DNA of 64,000 bases from Silvibacterium acidisoli (GTDB taxonomy: Bacteria; Acidobacteriota; Terriglobia; Terriglobales; Acidobacteriaceae). Positions 7,532 to 15,457 of this stretch are shown one piece after another. The stretch is taken from the NCBI GenBank assembly GCA_022870745.1, contig CP085323.1, forward strand, positions 930,001 to 994,000. The letters are read 5' to 3'. Position 1 is the first letter of the stretch. Each line of letters starts with the position of its first letter. Below the pieces are notes generated by a model. The model made no database searches, was not told the DNA's origin, and saw nothing but the letters and a program-made list of their open reading frames with translations. A program made the position numbers and the translations under genes.

Positions 7532-8842
7532 TCAGGGCGCGACTTCTGTCGCGGTCGCAAAACTCAACTGGTGAATTGCCATCCATGTCTGTGCATACGA
7601 GTTCAGCGCATTCAGGGTTGTTGTGCGGTCATCCTGCAACGCGTTCAGATAGTCGACGAGCGCAATACCGCCGTGCTCGTAAGCGAACTGAGCAATGGAA
7701 AGCACGTCTTTCGCTTCGTCCAGATAATGACCGTTAAATCGGTCGGACATAGTCTTCGCACCGAGATAGCCTGCCCAAGCCTGGGCTACATCGGAATAGA
7801 CCTGGGCACGTGCCGCCATTTCCGAGAAGCGGCTCGCCTGGGCTACATCCTTGGCGGTTTCCTTGTTGCCTTGATTGCGGTCGAAGATACGCAGCGGAAT
7901 GCTCAGATTGAAGCCGGCTGAATTGTATGTGCCGACCCGGTCGTACTCACCCTCGAGAGTTGGGTCCGTTGTTCCATTGGCATATGCCAGTTTCACACCA
8001 GCGTCAGCCACACGTATGGCATCCTGCGAAGCTTTGTAGTCGGGTCGGGCGGCCAGTGCCTTCTGTTCGAAATCCGTCAAGGTGCTGGTCACGGGAGGAG
8101 GCATGAGTTCGCCCGCAATGTCGAAGTTGTCAGCCACACGTTCGAAGCCAATGAGCGTTTGCAGCTGGTAGCTACTCTGCTTCAGATTCAATTCCGCGCT
8201 CGTCTCATCGCTTTCAAATTGCGATAGCTGAAGGTCGAGCCGTTCGTAATCGAGTTTGCCGATGTCGCCTGCGCTGTAGCGTGTCTTGTTGATGTCCAGC
8301 TCATGCCGGAAATCTTTGAGATTGTCCTGCGCCAGCTTCAATGCCGCTTTGGCGAGCAACATGTTTGTAAAGGCCTGCTTCACGGAGAGAATCGTCTGCT
8401 GCTCCTGCAAGGCATACTGGTCACGTGTCTGATCAGTTGTTGAGCGTGCGCTGTCCAGTCTCCAGCGCCTCTTCTCACCGCGTTCGAACAAGCGTGAGAC
8501 CTGGACGCTGTAACTGTAGGGCGATGCGGGGTTGGACGCGGGATTACTGACATCGGTACCGACTAATCCGAGGTTCGGATTTGCCCGGACACCTGCCTGA
8601 ACCTCCTGCGCCTTCACAGAGAGGAGATTTTGTTCAGCCGCGAGAAGGTTCAGATTCTTCGCCTTCGTCAGGCTGATGACTTCTTCGAGCGTCAGAGGAT
8701 GCGTTGGTCCGGCGGGAGCCACGCGTGCAGCAGGTGCGCTGGGTAACGACGATGTTGTCTGTGCGTGCATGAAAGCATTAGCGGACAACATAGCTGCCGC
8801 AACCGACAGAACGCAGACGAGAGGAGCACGACGATTTTGCAT
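7532..8842 (-). CDS. czcC: Outer-membrane efflux channel of the metal RND pump (TolC/CzcC family)
   Basis: Outer-membrane factor completing the tripartite metal efflux pump. The 436-residue protein has a signal peptide ending near MHAQ and then a proline/alanine linker. The TolC-type duplicated domain follows, starting LTLEEVISLTKAKNLNLLAAEQNL, with later RPDYKASQDAIRVADAGVKLA marking the second repeat and long helical coiled segments between. The czcA stop and this ATG share one base (TAATG), so translation is coupled. It is third in a czcB-czcA-czcC order on the minus strand. Family assignment is firm; the metal specificity is not shown by this subunit. Confidence 0.88.
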   Translation of the reverse strand: MQNRRAPLVCVLSVAAAMLSANAFMHAQTTSSLPSAPAARVAPAGPTHPLTLEEVISLTKAKNLNLLAAEQNLLSVKAQEVQAGVRANPNLGLVGTDVSNPASNPASPYSYSVQVSRLFERGEKRRWRLDSARSTTDQTRDQYALQEQQTILSVKQAFTNMLLAKAALKLAQDNLKDFRHELDINKTRYSAGDIGKLDYERLDLQLSQFESDETSAELNLKQSSYQLQTLIGFERVADNFDIAGELMPPPVTSTLTDFEQKALAARPDYKASQDAIRVADAGVKLAYANGTTDPTLEGEYDRVGTYNSAGFNLSIPLRIFDRNQGNKETAKDVAQASRFSEMAARAQVYSDVAQAWAGYLGAKTMSDRFNGHYLDEAKDVLSIAQFAYEHGGIALVDYLNALQDDRTTTLNALNSYAQTWMAIHQLSFATATEVAP

Positions 8843-11800
8843 TAGTTTTCAAACTCCGTCTCAGGATTAGGCAGCACGTCGCCATCGGCCGCGATCCAGA
8901 CATAGAGCGTAGGCAGCAGAAAAACATTGATAGCGAGGGCCGCAATAAGGCCACCTACGATCACGATCGCGAAGGGCCGCTGCGAATCCGACCCGATACC
9001 ATGCGAGGTGGCGGCAGGCAGCAATCCAAGCGTAGCGACCAGCATGGTCATCATGATGGGGCGGAGCCGAAGCACTGCACCCTCCACGGCGGACTCTTCG
9101 ATACTGCGGCCGCGCACGCGAAGCTGATTGATGTATTCGAGCATGATCACACCTGTCTGCACCGAGACGCCGAAGAGCGCGAGAAAACCAACGCCGGACG
9201 AAACGCTGAAGTTAGTGTGTGTAAGCAGCAACGCGAGCATTCCACCCAGCGGCGCCATGGCAACATTACCCATGATGAGCATCGCCCACTTGCCCGACTT
9301 AAACATCGTGTAGAGGATGACGAAGATGAGGATGATCGTGATGGGTAGCACCAGCATCAGTCGCCGCGAAGAGCGCTTCTGGCTCTGGTACTCGCCGGCC
9401 CAGTCGAACTTGTATCCGGGGGGCAGCTTGACCTGCGCATCCACGTGACGAATCGCTTCTTCAACCGTGCTGCCGAGATCGCGGCCACGCACGCTGTACT
9501 TCACGGCAACGTATCGCTGGCCTTCTTCGCGATAGATCTCCTCCGCCCCGTCTTCGGTCTTCACCGTTGTAAGTTGTGCCAGCGAGACGCGTTCTCCAGA
9601 GGGAGACAGCAGGCGAATGTTGTTGATGGCGTCCTGAGTATCACGGTATTGCGGCAGATAACGCGCCACAAGATCGTAGCGAGCCTCCTTCACGAGCACC
9701 TGACTTACTGCATTGCCACCCACTGCCGTCTGAATCGCATCCTGCACGTCGGCTACATTGATGCCGAATCGAGCAGCTGCTTCACGATTCACCGTGTAAT
9801 TAAGGTTCGGCTGACCGATCACGCGGAACAGGCCGAGATCGGCAACGCCCTGCACCTTGCCCATCACATCGACAACCTGGTCTCCGAGCTTCTCAAGTGT
9901 CTTGAGATCATCGCCGTAGATCTTAACGGCAAGCTCTCCTTTTACGCCGCTTACCGCCTCTTCAACGTTGTCTGAAATTGGCTGCGAAAAGTTCCAGATG
10001 ACGCCCGGCATCTTTTCAAGCTCGCGATCGATGGCGGAGATGAGTTCGTCCTTGCTTTGGTGAAAGACCGGACGCCACTCGTTCTTCGGCTTGAGATCGA
10101 CAAAATATTCGGTATTGAAGAAGCCAGTGCTGTCGGTTCCGTCATCGGGACGACCGACCTGGCTCACAACCTGTGTGACCTCAGGGAATGCGGCCATAAT
10201 GTCGCGCGCCTTGTTTGCAACGGCGACGCCCTCGGATGGACCGGTGCTGGGAGCAAGGGTGCCACGCACCCAGATCGCCCCTTCATCGAGGTGAGGCAGA
10301 AACTCCGATCCGATTACCCCGCTGAAGGCGAGGAAGGCCGTCAAGCACAACGCGAGCACTGCACCGCCGACCGTGATGTAGCGGTGCTCGATCGCCCAGG
10401 TGGCCGCACGGCGATAGCGATTCGTGAGCCACGTCATCAGCGGGTTGTGCCACTCTTTCGCTCCCTTCGAGAAGAGGAAGCTCGAGAGCACCGGCGCCAG
10501 CACCATCGAGAAGACGAGAGCGCCAAGCAATGCAAAGGCTACTGTCCAGGCCATAGGCCGAAAGAGACGCCCTTCGACGGCCTGCAGAGTAAAGATGGGA
10601 AGATACGCGGTGATGATGATTCCGATCGCGTAGAAGACAGGCCGCTGCACTTCGTGCGCAGCCTCGCGGATCTGTTCCATCGGGGAGAGATCGCGTTTCC
10701 CGCCATTGCGGCTCAGATGACGAACGATGTTCTCTACCATCACCACTGCGCCATCGACGACCATGCCGAAATCGAGCGCCCCAAGCGAAAGCAGGTTGGC
10801 AGGAATGTGGCGAAGGTCCAGACAGATGGAGGCAAAGAGCAGCGCAAATGGAATGGTGATCGAGACGATTAGCGCGCCACGCACATTGCCCAGGAAGAAG
10901 AAGAGAATGATTACAACGAGGACGATGCCTTCGGTCAGATTGTGAAGCACCGTGTGCGTCGTATAGTGCAGAAGGTCGCTACGATCGAGGAAAGGCACGA
11001 TCTTCACGCCCGGCGGCAGAATGCGATCGTTCAGCTCTTTGACTTTCTCGTGGATTCCCTCGAGAACCTTATCGGAGTCATCGCCCTTCTGCAGCAAAGC
11101 GACGCCTTCCACAACATCGTCATCATCGACGATCTTGCCATCGACCCGATGAATTGCCTTCCCTATTTGCCCGAGACGGATCTTAGGTCCCTGAGCAACA
11201 GTGGCAATGTCTTTCACACGCAGCGCGGTGCCGGATTGCGTTTTGAGAACAATGTTTTCGATATCGGCGACGCTGGTGACCAGGCCGACCTCACGTACAT
11301 TGATCTGCTGCTGGCCCTCTTCGATGAACGCTCCGCCTGCATTTGTGTTGTTGGCGGCCAGCTGCTGCTCAACCTGGCTGATGCTGAGCCCGTAGGAGAT
11401 CAACTTGTCGGGATCGATCCTTACCTGGTACTCGCGCGTCATGCCGCCGAAGCTCGAGACGTCCACAACGCCAGGAACGGACTTCATCTGTTTCTCAAGC
11501 GTCCAGTCTTCGATCGACTTGAGTTCCATGTTGTCGTACTGCGGATTCGTACTTTGGAGCGTGTACCAGTAGATCTGCCCAACGGGGCTCCAGTCGGTTC
11601 CGATTTGCGGCTGCAGATTGGCCGGCAGGTTTACCTGCGTGAGCCGCTCCAGCACCTTTTCACGATTCCAGTCGTTGACCGAGTCGTCGTCGAAGATCAT
11701 CTTGACGTCAGACAGACCGGCCAGCGAAAAGGAACGCAGGTGCTCCATATGGGGAATGCCCGCCATCTGGATCTCGATCGGGATCGTGACCTGCTGCTCC

Positions 11801-11982
11801 ACTTCTTCCGCGGCGCGTCCCGGCCACTGTGTGATCACCTCGACGTAGTTGTTCGCTACATCGGGATAGGCCTCGACGGGCAGGTTATGAAACGAGACGA
11901 TTCCCCAGGCGAAAAGCAGAATCGAAGCGCCGAGCATGAGCCAGCGATTATTGAGAGCGAAGTCGACGAGTCCGCGAATCAT
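8842..11982 (-). CDS. czcA: Heavy-metal efflux RND transporter (CzcA/CusA family)
   Basis: Inner-membrane proton/metal antiporter, the engine of the efflux complex. It is 1046 residues, the usual HME-RND length. The N-terminal helix is followed by the family motif LPVEAYPDV near residue 35. The transmembrane-4 proton-relay segment is LDFGMVVDGAVVMVENIV, with acidic residues at about D404, D410 and E417, closest to Co/Zn/Cd-type CzcA pumps rather than CusA, which has Asn/Met in this segment. GVSVQTGVIMLEYINQLR in the second half is also typical. The ATG overlaps the czcB stop by one base (TAATG), and the czcC ATG overlaps this stop in the same way. Exact metal is not determined. Confidence 0.93.
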   Translation of the reverse strand: MIRGLVDFALNNRWLMLGASILLFAWGIVSFHNLPVEAYPDVANNYVEVITQWPGRAAEEVEQQVTIPIEIQMAGIPHMEHLRSFSLAGLSDVKMIFDDDSVNDWNREKVLERLTQVNLPANLQPQIGTDWSPVGQIYWYTLQSTNPQYDNMELKSIEDWTLEKQMKSVPGVVDVSSFGGMTREYQVRIDPDKLISYGLSISQVEQQLAANNTNAGGAFIEEGQQQINVREVGLVTSVADIENIVLKTQSGTALRVKDIATVAQGPKIRLGQIGKAIHRVDGKIVDDDDVVEGVALLQKGDDSDKVLEGIHEKVKELNDRILPPGVKIVPFLDRSDLLHYTTHTVLHNLTEGIVLVVIILFFFLGNVRGALIVSITIPFALLFASICLDLRHIPANLLSLGALDFGMVVDGAVVMVENIVRHLSRNGGKRDLSPMEQIREAAHEVQRPVFYAIGIIITAYLPIFTLQAVEGRLFRPMAWTVAFALLGALVFSMVLAPVLSSFLFSKGAKEWHNPLMTWLTNRYRRAATWAIEHRYITVGGAVLALCLTAFLAFSGVIGSEFLPHLDEGAIWVRGTLAPSTGPSEGVAVANKARDIMAAFPEVTQVVSQVGRPDDGTDSTGFFNTEYFVDLKPKNEWRPVFHQSKDELISAIDRELEKMPGVIWNFSQPISDNVEEAVSGVKGELAVKIYGDDLKTLEKLGDQVVDVMGKVQGVADLGLFRVIGQPNLNYTVNREAAARFGINVADVQDAIQTAVGGNAVSQVLVKEARYDLVARYLPQYRDTQDAINNIRLLSPSGERVSLAQLTTVKTEDGAEEIYREEGQRYVAVKYSVRGRDLGSTVEEAIRHVDAQVKLPPGYKFDWAGEYQSQKRSSRRLMLVLPITIILIFVILYTMFKSGKWAMLIMGNVAMAPLGGMLALLLTHTNFSVSSGVGFLALFGVSVQTGVIMLEYINQLRVRGRSIEESAVEGAVLRLRPIMMTMLVATLGLLPAATSHGIGSDSQRPFAIVIVGGLIAALAINVFLLPTLYVWIAADGDVLPNPETEFEN

Positions 11983-13121
11983 TACTGCTCCGATGAATTC
12001 TGCAGCTCGAGCGCCCTCGATACCACCTGCTGGCCCGGGTTGAGGCCAGTGGTAATCTCCTGCAGGTTTCCGGGCAGCATCGCTCCGGCCTGTACGCTGA
12101 GACGGCGGAAAGTCCCGTCATTGTTCGGTATGTATACCCAGTCTCTGTCCTGCAGGTGCAGGATCGCGGTTGCGGGAACGACCGTATGCATCTCCGCTCT
12201 TCTGCCATGCAGTGTTGCGGTTGCAAACATGCCGAGGCGCATCAGATTGCCTGGATTTTCCACCTGAATGCGAACTTTTGCGGTACGGATATTCGGGTCC
12301 AGCACGGCGCCTATATCGCCAATCGTCCCGGTCAGCGTTCGATCCGGATAGGCATTGAGGCGAATGTCGGCAGTCTGGCCAATGTGTACAGCGGAGAGAT
12401 CGTTTTCGTAGACATCGCAGATGATCCAGACGTGCGAGAGATCGGCAATGGTGAATGCATTCGGTGATCCGGCGAGCGAAACGCCGGCGGTCGCAGCCTC
12501 CGTCACATTCTGCTGGATGATGAATCCCGATGAGGGCGCATAAACCTTTACCGTTGCGCCCGGATGATCCTTATCGACACCGAGCACACGCAGTTGCTGC
12601 TCGGCTGCTGTCAGGTCTGCCCTGGCGTCGTTTTCACCATCCTCTGCAATCTCAAGCTGGCTCTTTGCGATTGCGCCCTTGTCGTAAAGAATGCGGGCGC
12701 GGTCAAGCTGCGTGTTCGTCAGATGCTCGTCGTTAACCGCTTTCAGATACTGATCATAGGCACCCGAGATGTCCGTGCTCTGCACTTCCATCACCAGCTG
12801 CCCTTTCTTCACGTAATCGCCCAGACGCACGTGCACCGCAATCACGCGTCCGGAAGCAAGCGAAACGACGGGGATCTCCCGCGAGATATCGGGGTTCACT
12901 GTCCCGGTAACATTGAGCGTGGAAGCGGCTTCATGCGATTGCGCTGTTACCAGGGAAAATCGTTCCGGGTGATCGACACGAACGACGCTCACTCCCTGCT
13001 GGTGCTCCACGGTAGCCGGTGGAGGCGCCTCCGCTGCGGGATCGCTAGCCTTCCTGCTGCAACCGATGCCCGTCAGCATCAGCGTCATCGCAATTCCTGT
13101 TGCAACTTTTTTCCTGCTCAC
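11982..13121 (-). CDS. czcB: Periplasmic adaptor (membrane fusion) subunit of the metal RND pump
   Basis: Links the RND pump to the outer-membrane channel. The 379 residues start with a lipoprotein-like signal (TLMLTGIGC, Cys21), so it is probably anchored to the inner membrane. The adaptor order is visible: barrel-sandwich half (SGRVIAVHVRLGDYVKKGQLVMEV), a helical hairpin (about residues 125-175), the second lipoyl half (VYAPSSGFIIQQNV), and the beta-barrel (IADLSHVWIICDVYENDLSAVHIG). It is the first gene of the czcBAC plus small-protein operon and is divergent from a two-component system, a likely regulator. Confidence 0.9.
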   Translation of the reverse strand: MSRKKVATGIAMTLMLTGIGCSRKASDPAAEAPPPATVEHQQGVSVVRVDHPERFSLVTAQSHEAASTLNVTGTVNPDISREIPVVSLASGRVIAVHVRLGDYVKKGQLVMEVQSTDISGAYDQYLKAVNDEHLTNTQLDRARILYDKGAIAKSQLEIAEDGENDARADLTAAEQQLRVLGVDKDHPGATVKVYAPSSGFIIQQNVTEAATAGVSLAGSPNAFTIADLSHVWIICDVYENDLSAVHIGQTADIRLNAYPDRTLTGTIGDIGAVLDPNIRTAKVRIQVENPGNLMRLGMFATATLHGRRAEMHTVVPATAILHLQDRDWVYIPNNDGTFRRLSVQAGAMLPGNLQEITTGLNPGQQVVSRALELQNSSEQ

Positions 13122-13374
13122 CAGACCTCACGCGCCGCGCTGCCTTGTCGAATTCGAGATCCCCACAGGCGCAGGTATCAATCGAAAGTCGATCTGAAAG
13201 CGGACCATTCTCCATCAGAGTCTAGCCGGGTAGGGAGCGACTCCATCCGTATCCTTCGAACACTGACTGTCTATCTTTCGGATACTTCTTGCTTTTTGAC
13301 TTCTGATGTCCTTGCAAGCCGGCTGTCGCATGCATACGCTGTTTTAAAGGCCCCGCGGCTCAAGAGGGAGGGCT

Positions 13375-14799
13375 ATGGCTACACCCCGTTTTCAAGGCGA
13401 CCGGCACAAAGTTCTCTTCATGGTCGCCGCTCTGATCGCAGTCATTGCGTTTGCTGACTGGCAGATCAATCGCGAAGTTCCGGTCGGCTTTCTGTACCTG
13501 CTCCCCATTGTTCTTGCGAGCCGCGTGCTCACGAGACTGCAAACTGCCCTGCTGGGGATCGGATGTACCTTTCTCGCTGAAACCTTCGATGGCTACCAGT
13601 GGACATTGCTCTCCGGTGCGCCCCGTGATCTGCTTTACGCAACAGCCTTCACCGGGATAGGCCTCTTCGCATATGAGATCAGCGCTGGCCGCCGCGCCGC
13701 CGTCTCTCACGTATCGCAACTGGAGAATGAAATCCGAGCCAGGCGCGAGGTGGAAGAACAATTGGAGATACTGGTCGAGAGCAGCCCGGTCGCCATCATC
13801 ACGGTGGATGAGCAGGGTTCGGTGCTACTGGCCAACGATGCCGCGCATCGGTTGTTCGAACTCCAGCAGGGCAATCTTATCGGACACACAATTCGTCCCT
13901 TCATGCCTTCGCTGGTCAATATCCCCGATCTGCGCACCGGGCAGCAATCCTTCCGCACCGTCATGCAATGCAAGGGACGGCGGCAGAACGGCGAGATCTT
14001 TATTGCAGACGTATGGTTCTCCACTTATAGAACGAACGCAGGCCCAAGGCTGGCCGCGATGATTGTCGATACTTCAGAGGATCTGCGCGACCGCGAAGAA
14101 GCCGGCCTCCACCAACTACTCACAGGATCGCGCATACTCATCGGCGCAGTCAGCCACGAGATTCGCAACATCTGCGGAGCAATCGCCCTGGTGCACGAGA
14201 ATCTTTCGCGTAGCGGCATCCTCGCGCAGAATCAGGATTTCGAGGCGCTCGGCACGCTTGTGATCGCACTGGAACGGATTGCGGCCATGGAGTTGAGGCA
14301 GACAAAGAATGAGGCCACGACCGTAGAGTTGCTTTCGTTTCTCGATGAACTGCGTATCGTGATCGGGCCGTCGCTGCGCGAAGACGACATCGAAGCTGAT
14401 TGGATCATTCCCTCCGCATTGCCCGTCGTATGGGCAGATCCGCACAGCCTGATGCAGGTCTTCCTGAATTTGACAAAGAACGCCCAGCGGGCCCTGGCAA
14501 ACAGACGCGACGCTCGTATCCAGGTCGTCGCGGTGGCAGAACCGCAACGCGTGCTGATAACCATCAGCGACAACGGGGATGGTGTCAGCAATCCTGAACT
14601 CCTCTTCAAACCGTTTCAGGCAAAGGCTACCGCTGCCGGAATGGGCTTATATCTCTCACGTGCCCTGATGCGTTCCTTCGGCGGAGATCTCCGCTATCTT
14701 CCCGGCAACGGCGCAAGCTTCACTGTCGAGATTGCGTCTATAGTTGATACAGATGAAAGAAGCCATGGACGAGAAGGTCAGGCTGCTGCTGGTCGATGA
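13375..14799 (+). CDS. PAS-containing sensor histidine kinase
   Basis: Sensor half of a two-component pair. The 474 residues have membrane helices in the first ~100 residues (FMVAALIAVIAFADW, GFLYLLPIVLAS and two more), a short coiled linker, and a PAS domain at about residues 130-240 (LVESSPVAIITVDEQGSVLLAND). The kinase core follows: H-box AVSHEIRNICGAI with His261, N-box NLTKNAQRAL, G1 ISDNGDG and G2 GMGLYLSRAL. A strong GGGAGGG precedes the ATG. The 3' end overlaps the response-regulator gene. It is divergent from czcB, so regulation of the efflux operon is plausible but unproven. Confidence 0.88.
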   Translation: MATPRFQGDRHKVLFMVAALIAVIAFADWQINREVPVGFLYLLPIVLASRVLTRLQTALLGIGCTFLAETFDGYQWTLLSGAPRDLLYATAFTGIGLFAYEISAGRRAAVSHVSQLENEIRARREVEEQLEILVESSPVAIITVDEQGSVLLANDAAHRLFELQQGNLIGHTIRPFMPSLVNIPDLRTGQQSFRTVMQCKGRRQNGEIFIADVWFSTYRTNAGPRLAAMIVDTSEDLRDREEAGLHQLLTGSRILIGAVSHEIRNICGAIALVHENLSRSGILAQNQDFEALGTLVIALERIAAMELRQTKNEATTVELLSFLDELRIVIGPSLREDDIEADWIIPSALPVVWADPHSLMQVFLNLTKNAQRALANRRDARIQVVAVAEPQRVLITISDNGDGVSNPELLFKPFQAKATAAGMGLYLSRALMRSFGGDLRYLPGNGASFTVEIASIVDTDERSHGREGQAAAGR

Positions 14800-15403
14800 T
14801 CACACTTTATTCCGCGAGGGACTTGCTCGGCTTCTCGAAGCGGAATACGGTCTGGAATTGATTGGAAGCTGCGCCTCTCCTGAAGAGGCTTTCACGATTC
14901 TGGAGGCCAGAGGGGTAGACGTTGTACTTCTCGACTTCGATCTGGGAACCAAAAACGGTCTTCACTTCTTCCGTGAGTTTGAGATGCGAAAGTATCCGGG
15001 CCGCATTCTCATGGTCACGGCCGGCATGCGCGATGCCGATACGGTAAGTGCCCTGAAGAATGGCGTCGCCGGCATCTTTCTGAAACATAACCCTCCTGCA
15101 GACCTCATCACGGCCATACGGCGTGTCGCTCGAGGAGAAACATGGCTGGATTCAAACACCATGAGGGCCCTGGTAGCCGGCAGCGCGGAAGAGGAACGAT
15201 CCCGCAAAGCCGACTCGCTCAATGACCGGGAGCAGGCAGTTCTGAAGGGCGTATTTGAGGGCCTCACAAACAAGGAAATCGGAGCGAGGCTGAATATCTC
15301 CGAGAGCTACGTGAAGGCGTTGCTGCAACAGTTATTCGAAAAGACAGGCGTGAGAACCAGAAGCCAACTGGTGCGAGTCGCCCTGGAACGGAATCTGCAG
15401 TAG
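14765..15403 (+). CDS. NarL/FixJ-type response regulator
   Basis: DNA-binding partner of the upstream kinase. The receiver domain has the acidic pair in LLLVDDHTLF, phospho-acceptor Asp57 in VVLLDFDLG, and the conserved Lys in FLKHN. A LuxR-type HTH fills the last ~65 residues (LNDREQAVLKGVFEGLTNKEIGARL). The start is placed at 14765, giving the usual short lead before the receiver domain; in-frame ATGs at 14744 and 14753 would add up to seven residues. The coding region overlaps the kinase gene by about 35 nt, so co-translation is expected. Confidence 0.88.
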   Translation: MDEKVRLLLVDDHTLFREGLARLLEAEYGLELIGSCASPEEAFTILEARGVDVVLLDFDLGTKNGLHFFREFEMRKYPGRILMVTAGMRDADTVSALKNGVAGIFLKHNPPADLITAIRRVARGETWLDSNTMRALVAGSAEEERSRKADSLNDREQAVLKGVFEGLTNKEIGARLNISESYVKALLQQLFEKTGVRTRSQLVRVALERNLQ

Positions 15404-15457
15404 CGGATGGGGGATTCTCAATGGAGACTCTCTCAAGTTTCGATTGAGGTGTGGCAG

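Noticed and set aside
10942-12267. 441-codon plus-strand frame opposite czcA/czcB
   Set aside because: Shadow of the RND operon; Arg/Leu/Asp-rich with no family match, while the other strand has full pump signatures.
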